NCBI GenBank assembly: GCA_020723225.1
Contig: DYJG01000035.1
Span: 1 to 11,607, forward strand
DNA: 11,607 bases
Direction: 5' to 3'
From: Desulfobacca acetoxidans
GTDB taxonomy: Bacteria; Desulfobacterota; Desulfobaccia; Desulfobaccales; 0-14-0-80-60-11
This document shows, in pieces, positions 6,668-11,607 of the stretch. The first letter of the stretch is position 1. Every line of letters starts with the position of its first letter. The position numbers and the translations under genes are program-made. The notes under the pieces were generated by a model. That model saw only the letters and a program-made list of their open reading frames with translations, ran no database searches and had not been told where the DNA came from.

Positions 6668-6693
6668 TATATATTGTGATAAATGAAGGATAA
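6654..6693. promoter_or_regulatory. 11-base inverted repeat over the -10 and ribosome binding site
   Basis: TTATCCTTCAT (6654-6664) and ATGAAGGATAA (6683-6693) are perfect inverted copies separated by 18 bases. The left arm overlaps the plus-strand -10 box, and the right arm contains the GAAGGA ribosome binding site of the gene at 6698. Because the predicted transcript starts between the arms, a protein operator is more likely than an mRNA hairpin. Confidence 0.6.
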
Positions 6694-6697
6694 GAAA

Positions 6698-7729
6698 ATG
6701 GCCAGCGGCTATTCCCTGACAGAATTTACCTTGGGCCAGCGCCACACCTACCGGACCACTGTGGAGATTTACCGGGCCTTTCTGGAAGCCGGGAGGCAGT
6801 GCCGCGCCTTTAAAGGCGGCATGCACTGGAAGAAGATCGGGGGCAAAGATTACCTCTACCGCTACCGGGACCGTTTGGGCCACGGCGAAAGCCTGGGGCC
6901 CCGCTCCGGGGGCACCGAGCGCCTCTTTGCCGGCTTCACCCGGGAGCGCCGGGAGGCCCTCGGCCGCCTTCAACGGGAGGGCCTGCGGCTGCAAGAACAG
7001 AGGCGGTATTGCCGCGCGGCTAAACTCCAGCGACTTCCCAGGGGTGCGGCCAGGATCCTGCGCCGCCTGGAGGAGCACCCCGCGGGCCAAGACCTGCTGG
7101 TGGTGGGCGCCGCGGCCGTCTATGCCTATGAAGCCGCGGCCGGGGTTTTTCTGGATTTTGACGCAGCCCCGGGCCTGCCGGCGGCCTCCCGCCGCCTGAC
7201 CCTGGCGGGGGAAATGTCCTGGGAGGAACTCCTTAACCTCCTCAAGCGGACGGACCGCTCTTTTGCCCCGCTGGCGGACAGGGACTGCCGGGCCGCAAAC
7301 CGGGACGGCTTTCAGGTGCAACTCCTTAAACCCGGGATCAGGCGTCCCGGAAAACCGAAAACCGTCACCCTCCCCGGAGCCCAGGAACCGCTGCCGCTGG
7401 AAGCCGGGAACCTCCAGTATTTGCTGGCTTCTCCCAGATTATCCCAGGTGGTTATCGGCGCCGACGGCGGTCCGGCCACCATGGCGGTGCCCGACGCCCT
7501 GGCCTTTGCTCTCAACAAGTTCTGGCGGAGCCGGCAGGAGGACCGGGAAGAGGCCAAGAGGCGGCGGGATTTCCGGCAGGCCCTGGCCGTGGCCGACCTG
7601 GTCCTGCGTTATCTGCAGCCTTACGAGTATTTTTCCCTGGAACTGGACATGCTGCCCCAGGACCTGGTGCAGGCCGCGGCCCGCTTCGCGGAAGGGACGG
7701 ACGCCTCCGGCAGGGAGGCGGGGGCTTGA
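6698..7729 (+). CDS. GSU2403-family nucleotidyltransferase-fold protein, catalytic residues apparently lost
   Basis: The 343-residue product fits the GSU2403-type nucleotidyltransferase-fold family (NTP_transf_8-like). Matching segments are LLVVGAAAVYAYEAAAG (133-149), LLKRTDRSFAPL (181-192), NRDGFQVQLLKP (201-212) and the C-terminal VPDALAFALNKFW and KRRRDFRQALAVADLV (264-302). As I recall the family, residues after AYEAAAGV should carry a T-x-D-x-D-type pair and the later segment should read V-D-L. Here they read LDFDAAPGLPAAS and V-Q-L, so the three metal-binding carboxylates seem absent. The start at 6698 is preferred over the ATG at 6683 because GAAGGA lies 7 bases upstream. A basic, coiled-coil-like stretch covers about 81-125. 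It is divergent from the oxidoreductase gene. Function is unknown; a regulatory or scaffold role is a guess. Confidence 0.75.
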   Translation: MASGYSLTEFTLGQRHTYRTTVEIYRAFLEAGRQCRAFKGGMHWKKIGGKDYLYRYRDRLGHGESLGPRSGGTERLFAGFTRERREALGRLQREGLRLQEQRRYCRAAKLQRLPRGAARILRRLEEHPAGQDLLVVGAAAVYAYEAAAGVFLDFDAAPGLPAASRRLTLAGEMSWEELLNLLKRTDRSFAPLADRDCRAANRDGFQVQLLKPGIRRPGKPKTVTLPGAQEPLPLEAGNLQYLLASPRLSQVVIGADGGPATMAVPDALAFALNKFWRSRQEDREEAKRRRDFRQALAVADLVLRYLQPYEYFSLELDMLPQDLVQAAARFAEGTDASGREAGA

Positions 7730-7739
7730 GGAAATAAAC

Positions 7740-7757
7740 CTCACGCCACGACGCAAG
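7740..7757 (-). repeat. Degenerate inverted fragment of the 37-base repeat
   Basis: The reverse complement reads CTTGCGTCGTGGCGTGAG, matching the tail of the 37-base repeat (CTTGGCGTCGTTGCGTGAG) apart from one base missing and one substitution. It follows directly on the nucleotidyltransferase-fold gene. Confidence 0.5.
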
Positions 7758-7784
7758 AACTTATTATACTGAAGCGATTTAATT

Positions 7785-7865
7785 AACCGCGGTTGACATT
7801 CTCTGCGGCCTCTGCGCCTCTGCGAGAAACCTTTTTATCTCGCAGAGACGCAGAGAGCGCAGAGA
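7785..7865. repeat. Long inverted repeat built of CTCTGCG units
   Basis: The left arm (7800-7826) and right arm (7839-7865) are 27 bases each and complementary at 24 positions, with a 12-base loop. The left arm is three copies of CTCTGCG with short joints, and the right arm is their complement CGCAGAG three times. A 10-base palindrome AACCGCGGTT lies just before it (7785-7794). No T-run follows on either side, so it is not a standard terminator. Confidence 0.85.
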
Positions 7866-7917
7866 TTAATAATGCACAATTATTTATGTCGCCATGTATA
7901 AAAACAGTGAATCGGTG

Positions 7918-7939
7918 GGGTGGCCGTCTCTGGCCGCCC
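7918..7939. repeat. REP-like hairpin, 8-base stem and 6-base loop
   Basis: GGGTGGCC (7918-7925), loop GTCTCT, GGCCGCCC (7932-7939), with one G-T pair. It has the same geometry as the hairpin at 2515-2536 and is followed by a GGCGGGCGGGGACG stretch. It lies 34 bases beyond the 3' end of the YkgJ-type gene. Confidence 0.5.
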
Positions 7940-7972
7940 AAGAGGTTGGCGGGCGGGGACGTCTAAGATTCC

Positions 7973-8737
7973 CTATCCTTCCTTCTCGTCACCCAAAAGC
8001 AGGTCCTGCAAATAACGGTAACTGAAATGGAGCAGCGCCAAGTCGTCCATTACGAGGTCTTCCGTCTCCAAAACCCCGGGAACGGCCACCTCAAGAAATT
8101 CCCACTCGGACAGATCCTGGCGGAATTGATCGAGATCATAACAGGCCAGGGCAAAGAGGTCCTGCAACTCCGCGTCCACCCCCCCGGGTCCCATCAGACC
8201 CCTCTTTAAGAGAATTTCCAACCATTCCCGCCGCCCTTCGTCATACTCCTCAAACACCTGGTCTTCTATCCAGGACTCCAGGGTCCATTCCCGGTCCCCG
8301 GCAAATCCCCGGCAATAATCCAACTGCCGGCAGAAGTAGTGGTCAACCATGCCTTCTTCCGTCATTTGGCTCCCCATGGTAATGGGAAAGAGGCGGCAGG
8401 CCGCGGGCCGGTGGGCATAAACCGTGCACCCCTCCACACCCAAAAAAGGGCAGCCCGGTTCTTCCGTTTTGAAAGGATCGAGGAAGATCAGGGGTAGATG
8501 GGACCATTCGTCGATTTCCCGCCGGGTATAGCGCTCCAAAAACTCCCGGGCAGTAAGGCCCAGAAATCGTTTCAGACGCAGAATATCATAAGGGCTCAAA
8601 AGGATGGTGGGGGTGCGGCAGCAGCGGTTGAAGCAGGGCAGCCCCCCGTGGCAATGGAAGCGGAAACGGCTGTCCCAGGACAGGCCTTGGTCCTTTTGTT
8701 GATAAAGGGATACAGCTTCATGGTTTTCGGGAGTCAT
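7973..8737 (-). CDS. YkgJ family cysteine cluster protein
   Basis: This 254-residue protein has the CxxCxxCC-type zinc or iron-chelating signature (PF03692). The N-terminal cluster is FHCHGGLPCFNRCC, with cysteines at 29, 35, 39 and 40, followed by the family's LSPYDILRLKRFLGL (48-61). The second half of the site is GCPFLGVEGCTVYAHRPAACRLFP, with cysteines at 96, 104 and 114, then further cysteines in HYFCRQLDYCRGF. Family members are cytoplasmic, and their biochemical role is unknown. The C-terminal 100 residues are acidic and helical and look lineage-specific. The start at 8737 has GAGGGG ten bases upstream, a rather long distance. The gap to the next upstream gene on the same strand is 99 bases, without a clear promoter or terminator, so read-through from the CoA-transferase gene is possible. 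Confidence 0.88.
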   Translation of the reverse strand: MTPENHEAVSLYQQKDQGLSWDSRFRFHCHGGLPCFNRCCRTPTILLSPYDILRLKRFLGLTAREFLERYTRREIDEWSHLPLIFLDPFKTEEPGCPFLGVEGCTVYAHRPAACRLFPITMGSQMTEEGMVDHYFCRQLDYCRGFAGDREWTLESWIEDQVFEEYDEGRREWLEILLKRGLMGPGGVDAELQDLFALACYDLDQFRQDLSEWEFLEVAVPGVLETEDLVMDDLALLHFSYRYLQDLLLGDEKEG

Positions 8738-8836
8738 TAAGGCAAGGCCCCTCTGGAACTATTGATTTGCAGGCACGGGAAGGAACTGGCGAGGATCATT
8801 AAAGTTTGTTATTTAAAAGGGATGGCTGGACCTATT

Positions 8837-10282
8837 TCACCATTGAGGCTTGTCCGAACCGCGATAACGCAGCACCGGCTCGGCCCAATAGCCGTTAGTC
8901 TCGGTGAACTCCACGCAAGGGGCATGACGCCGCAGGAAACCCAGAGAGGTTTCGGCCTCAAACATATCCGGCTGGATCGGCCGATGCTGCTCACCTTCCC
9001 GCCTGAGGCGTCGCTTGTCCAGAAAGCCCAGGCCCCCGATCCATATGGCGCAGCCGCACAGCGATATCTTCACGTGATAACTGCCGCCTTCCCTGGCCCG
9101 GCGGATCAATGCCGCGTAAACACCCAAGGCCCCGAAAATCCCGGAGATCGTATCATTGAGCAGGTTATAGGGCGGATACTTGGGGGCATCCGGCGTGCCC
9201 TCCTGACAGGCCAACCCGGTAAGGGGAATGGCCACCGGGTCGAAACACCCCCGGTTGGCCCAGGCCCCGTGATTGGTTACCCCCCGCAGGGAGGCATAAA
9301 TGAGTCCGGGACGCTGCGAAGCCAAATCCTGGGGAGAACAATCCAGCCGGGCCATGCAGGCGCCGCGGTAATTCTCCACAAACACGTCCGCTGCGCGGAC
9401 GAGATTGTCGAACTTCGGGCGGTCGGCAGGGTCCTTCAGGTCGATGTACGTTTGCCGCATGCCCACCGCGGCCTCCAAGTAAATAATATCGTGGAAATAC
9501 GTTAAAGGCGAGGACATCTGCATGACGTCCGCGCCTTGCTCCGCCAGGGTCTTGCCCACGGTTGAGCCCGCGACTTCATGGGTATTGCACAATACCCGCA
9601 GGCCGGACAAAGGACGCGAGGTTTGCGCAGTGAAAGGTTCCGGAGGACTGTCCCCTATCTTGGTGATCTCGATAACTGGAGTTTGCGCCAGTTGCAGGCC
9701 GCATTCGGTATTGAGCCACTCGTCAACGGTACGCGCCATCCCTCCCACCAGGCCGCGCTCATTACACTCGGTCTCCAGGTCAAGAGCATTCCACTCGGCG
9801 ATTTTGGCGGCAATGCTGTTCCTGTTCGGCGTACAACCGAGAAAATCATACCACTGCCTCTCATGGCGGGGGTAGAAACCGGCGGGGGTGAACCACCGGT
9901 CATCCTTAGTGCGGTATAATTTAAAATACATGTTACAGCCATCGGCATAGGGAACGGGATAGCGTTTACCGTTCAGCGTGGAAAAAGGATGGTCGGCTAT
10001 ATAATAAATCGCTTTGCGCAAGTCGATCTTTAAATCTTGTCCGCGGCCGGTGCGCATCCGCCAGATCATGGCCGCGGCGGCAGCGGTGCCCATGTAAGGA
10101 AGGGCATAGGCCGTGCCGAGACGGATAGAACTTTCGAATATCGGATCCTCGCCCACAAAGGTGACCGTTCCGCCTATATCTGCCGCGTCCAGCCCGATAC
10201 TGGTCATGAGTGCCCGGAAGTGATCGTCGATGTTGAAAATCTTCTCTTCCGTCCCACTATTTCTTTTTCCATCCAGCTCCAT
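8837..10282 (-). CDS. CaiB/BaiF family (class III) CoA-transferase
   Basis: The 481-residue protein belongs to the class III CoA-transferases, which move CoA between carboxylic acids. The C-terminal part (224 onward) has the full family core: PLSGLRVL, VGKTLAEQGADVM, the IDLKD segment, LVRAADVFVENYRG, RPGLIYASL, GCFDPVAIPLTGLACQEG, and LLNDTISG, whose aspartate (D377) aligns with the catalytic aspartate of formyl-CoA transferase. The N-terminal 220 residues resemble the second half of another CaiB unit (RMRTGRGQDLKIDL, RWFTPAGFYPRHERQWYDFLG), so the protein is a permuted or partly duplicated form. The ATG at 10282 is chosen because AGAGG lies 4 bases upstream; a TTG at 10336 has no such support. 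The substrate cannot be told from the context. Confidence 0.88.
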   Translation of the reverse strand: MELDGKRNSGTEEKIFNIDDHFRALMTSIGLDAADIGGTVTFVGEDPIFESSIRLGTAYALPYMGTAAAAAMIWRMRTGRGQDLKIDLRKAIYYIADHPFSTLNGKRYPVPYADGCNMYFKLYRTKDDRWFTPAGFYPRHERQWYDFLGCTPNRNSIAAKIAEWNALDLETECNERGLVGGMARTVDEWLNTECGLQLAQTPVIEITKIGDSPPEPFTAQTSRPLSGLRVLCNTHEVAGSTVGKTLAEQGADVMQMSSPLTYFHDIIYLEAAVGMRQTYIDLKDPADRPKFDNLVRAADVFVENYRGACMARLDCSPQDLASQRPGLIYASLRGVTNHGAWANRGCFDPVAIPLTGLACQEGTPDAPKYPPYNLLNDTISGIFGALGVYAALIRRAREGGSYHVKISLCGCAIWIGGLGFLDKRRLRREGEQHRPIQPDMFEAETSLGFLRRHAPCVEFTETNGYWAEPVLRYRGSDKPQW

Positions 10283-10403
10283 AAGGCCTCTGCAAAGTCT
10301 CTTCCATTCAAAGACAAGGACTATCCCGGAGATCAATTCCTAAAAGCGCCGCCTGGGCGATCACCACGCCGGCCTGCCTTTTTTGATTCTCCTCTCCGGG
10401 AAA

Positions 10404-10934
10404 TTATGGCGTCCCGGTAATCTCGAAATCCCCGGAAGCCGCCTCCGTGCCGCCGATCTTCAGCACCACCCGGTATTTCCCCGGTTTCCACTGGCCGGGC
10501 ACGGGAAAGCCGAAGGCATGGGAGTACCAGGGCCTTAAGTGATCCTTCTCCAGGGTGAACTTCTCGGTGGCCTGCTTGATGAGGTTGCCCGCCGCATCGT
10601 ACCATAAAGTCTCCACGGCAAAAGGGGTTGCGGCCGCCCGTTTGCCTGCGGCCTCTATTTTCAACTCCCAGAAAATATAGCGGGTGGAGGCCTGGGGGAA
10701 TTTTTCCCGGTAGGACCTGGCCCCCAGGGCCGGCGCGGTTTCCGGGCCTTCGAAGAATTTCAGGGACACGACTTTCAGGTGGTGCTCTTTCAGGAAATCG
10801 CCTCCTCCGGGACAAGAAAACGCGGGGGCCGGCAACCCCGCCAGGAGAATCAGCAGGGCTGGCAGGGCAAGAACGGCCCAACGTCGCGGATTAAAAACAC
10901 GGGGGCAAAAAATCTTGATTTTCATGGCTCTCAT
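10404..10934 (-). CDS. Exported protein of unknown function
   Basis: The 176-residue product begins with a signal peptide: a long basic n-region (KIK, RR at 17-18), a hydrophobic core WAVLALPALLILLAG (19-33) and LPAPAFSC. C41 follows A-F-S, which is a poor lipobox because the leucine lies too far away, so ordinary signal peptidase cleavage is more likely. The mature part looks like a single beta-sandwich: RYIFWELKIEAAG, VETLWYDAAGNLI, FGFPVPGQWKPGKYRVVLKIGG and a final SGDFEI, a pattern seen in periplasmic Ig-like domains such as DUF3859. That family link is a guess. The start at 10934 is preferred over the ATG at 11003, because GGAGG (10943-10947 on the minus strand) lies 8 bases upstream and the earlier ATG has no such site. 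The CoA-transferase gene follows on the same strand after 121 bases. Confidence 0.78.
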   Translation of the reverse strand: MRAMKIKIFCPRVFNPRRWAVLALPALLILLAGLPAPAFSCPGGGDFLKEHHLKVVSLKFFEGPETAPALGARSYREKFPQASTRYIFWELKIEAAGKRAAATPFAVETLWYDAAGNLIKQATEKFTLEKDHLRPWYSHAFGFPVPGQWKPGKYRVVLKIGGTEAASGDFEITGTP

Positions 10935-11067
10935 AGGGGCAACCTCCGGCTGAGTGGACCTCGATTTTTCGATTAAATTAACATCTTCGGAGAAAAAATT
11001 CATGGGGAGAATGAAAAAATAAGGGTCAAAGAAAATATGTCTGATTAATAAAGATCATAACCCTTCC

Positions 11068-11112
11068 GGGCCTTGGCAGGAGCGCCTGGCCAAAAGGCGC
11101 CACCGTAGGCCC
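11068..11112. ncRNA. Compact RNA-like fold, possibly a pseudoknot
   Basis: GGGCC (11068-11072) and GGCCC (11108-11112) can close a domain. Inside, TTGGCAGG (11073-11080) pairs with CCTGGCCAA (11085-11093) around an AGCG loop, with one bulge. GCGCC (11082-11086) can instead pair with GGCGC (11096-11100), which interleaves with TTGGC/GCCAA. The sequence is GC-rich within AT-rich surroundings. It fits no RNA family I recognise and could equally be a DNA repeat; strand is unknown. Confidence 0.35.
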
Positions 11113-11164
11113 CTGAATGCAGATTGGCCCCATTTTTATGTATAAACAACTAGTTATTAATTTC

Positions 11165-11188
11165 ACTTGACAAGTTTCTACTTGACAA
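11165..11188 (+). promoter_or_regulatory. Paired ACTTGACAA direct repeats, probable promoter region of the 11596 gene
   Basis: ACTTGACAA occurs at 11165-11173 and 11180-11188, 15 bases apart, each containing a consensus TTGACA. The first extends to the palindrome ACTTGACAAGT. An AACTAGTT palindrome lies at 11148-11155. The -10 is unclear; only weak candidates lie near 11200-11210. If transcription starts near here, the leader of the gene at 11596 would be about 380 bases. Confidence 0.45.
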
Positions 11189-11259
11189 AAAAATTAAAAT
11201 ATGGATGTAACTAAAGTAAACAATTCTTTAAAGATATTTCTTTCCCCCTGGAATGGATT

Positions 11260-11595
11260 CTTGGCTGGCCGGTCCCTCGGCGACTCAGGCCGGTAACCCA
11301 TCATTCGGAGTCCTTGTGGGGTGGTCCCTTGGCCAACTTAAACCCAGAGTCGGCCCCCCTTCTTGCCGTCAGGCCCCCCGGCGCGGCAATCTTTCCTGTT
11401 TTTCCCGAACTCATCAATAAACGGATGTGCTGCGTCTGCACCAGAGTGAGCGCGACGTTTCCTGTAGCTTCCCCCAGGCAGAAAAACCTACTGCCGCGGC
11501 CCTCCGTCCTTTTAACATGAGCCGGACCGGCCTTCAGGCCGGTGGCGATATCACGCCGCTTCCGAAGCGGCGAATCTCTGAAGGAGGATAGCCCC
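11260..11595 (+). promoter_or_regulatory. Long structured leader of unknown type
   Basis: This GC-rich non-coding stretch contains successive hairpins. GACTC (11282-11286) can pair with GAGTC (11308-11312). TTGCCG (11363-11368) pairs with CGGCAA (11384-11389). GGCAG and CTGCC pair around 11478-11496. A perfect ACCGGCC-TTCA-GGCCGGT is at 11526-11543, and CGCCGCTT-CCG-AAGCGGCG at 11554-11572. GGCG (11544-11547) can compete for CGCC (11554-11557). CCTCC (11501-11505) and TCCTT (11507-11511) are complementary to the ribosome binding site at 11581-11587. No known riboswitch consensus was recognised. Confidence 0.5.
11363..11405 (+). terminator. Possible attenuator hairpin inside the leader
   Basis: TTGCCG (11363-11368) pairs with CGGCAA (11384-11389), with an inner GCC/GGC pairing, and is followed by a T-rich run TCTTTCCTGTTTTT (11390-11403). 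The T-run is interrupted, so termination would be partial at best. Confidence 0.4.
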
Positions 11596-11607
11596 ATGGG
11601 AGACCGC
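11596..11607 (+). CDS. Start of a plus-strand gene, cut by the window end
   Basis: ATG GGA GAC CGC (M-G-D-R) is preceded by AAGGAGGA (11581-11588), a near-perfect ribosome binding site 8 bases before the ATG. Only four codons are visible, so the product cannot be named. The long hairpin-rich leader upstream suggests it is a regulated gene. Confidence 0.55.

Noticed and set aside
7702..7720. CGCCTCC-GGCAG-GGAGGCG hairpin as a terminator of the nucleotidyltransferase-fold gene
   Set aside because: It lies within the last codons of the gene and is not followed by a T-run.
7793..7798. TTGACA as a promoter before the CTCTGCG inverted repeat
   Set aside because: No -10 box at a suitable distance and no downstream plus-strand gene; the following sequence is the repeat itself.
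686..7865. The short repeats as a CRISPR array
   Set aside because: They are scattered or directly tandem, with no regularly spaced unique spacers and no cas genes.
11308..11340. T-box-like GGGGTGGTCCC in the leader
   Set aside because: The T-box core should read close to GGGTGGTACCGCG. The ACC is missing and no specifier-loop stem or matching antiterminator is visible.
11060..11595. Known riboswitches (cyclic di-GMP, cobalamin, TPP, glycine, SAM, guanidine)
   Set aside because: None of their conserved core strings that I know was found. A covariance-model search would settle it.
11301..11597. A 98-codon minus-strand open frame over the leader
   Set aside because: It begins inside the complement of a strong plus-strand ribosome binding site, has no recognisable domain, and its sequence is explained by leader hairpins.

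Overview
The window looks like a GC-rich, anaerobic bacterial chromosome, most plausibly a Desulfobacterota (deltaproteobacterial) lineage. That placement is an inference from gene content: a single-chain 2-oxoacid:ferredoxin oxidoreductase, a LivF-type transporter ATPase, a class III CoA-transferase, a YkgJ-type cysteine cluster protein, a GSU2403-type nucleotidyltransferase-fold protein, and AT-rich intergenic gaps full of small repeats. No rRNA, tRNA, transposase or CRISPR array is visible.

Layout. Bases 1-681 hold the 3' part of livF, followed by a strong bidirectional terminator and a 37-base repeat. Bases 812-2503 look like an accessory island: a BrnA-type antitoxin gene (855-1181), a class II Fic AMP-transferase gene (1225-2058), and a convergent small exported protein gene (2072-2503). 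A second copy of the same hairpin plus 37-base repeat closes the island (2595-2680). Bases 2688-6566 (minus strand) are one very large gene for a fused pyruvate/2-oxoacid oxidoreductase of about 1292 residues. It is divergent from a degenerate GSU2403-family nucleotidyltransferase-fold gene (6698-7729), and the 131-base gap between them holds two promoters, a 12-base palindrome and an 11-base inverted repeat. After a repeat-filled gap (7730-7972) three minus-strand genes follow: a YkgJ cysteine cluster protein, a CaiB/BaiF CoA-transferase and an exported protein with an N-terminal signal peptide. The last 660 bases are non-coding. They hold a compact RNA-like fold, a pair of TTGACA direct repeats and a long leader rich in hairpins ending at a strong ribosome binding site and the start of a plus-strand gene that runs off the window.

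How the genes work together. The clearest functional unit is the antitoxin-fic pair. Each of the two genes is preceded by almost the same promoter-operator block: AAATCTTRACT, ten bases, then AATGTGYACATA, at positions 812-844 and 1173-1205. This suggests that the BrnA-like ribbon-helix-helix protein represses both its own gene and fic. Fic also carries the N-terminal inhibitory motif of class II enzymes, so control may be both transcriptional and post-translational. No BrnT toxin gene is present in the window. The oxidoreductase, CoA-transferase and transporter genes fit anaerobic carboxylic acid or amino acid metabolism, but no operon in the window ties them together. The most promising candidates for something undescribed are the BrnA-Fic pairing with twin operators, and the structured leader at 11260-11595.
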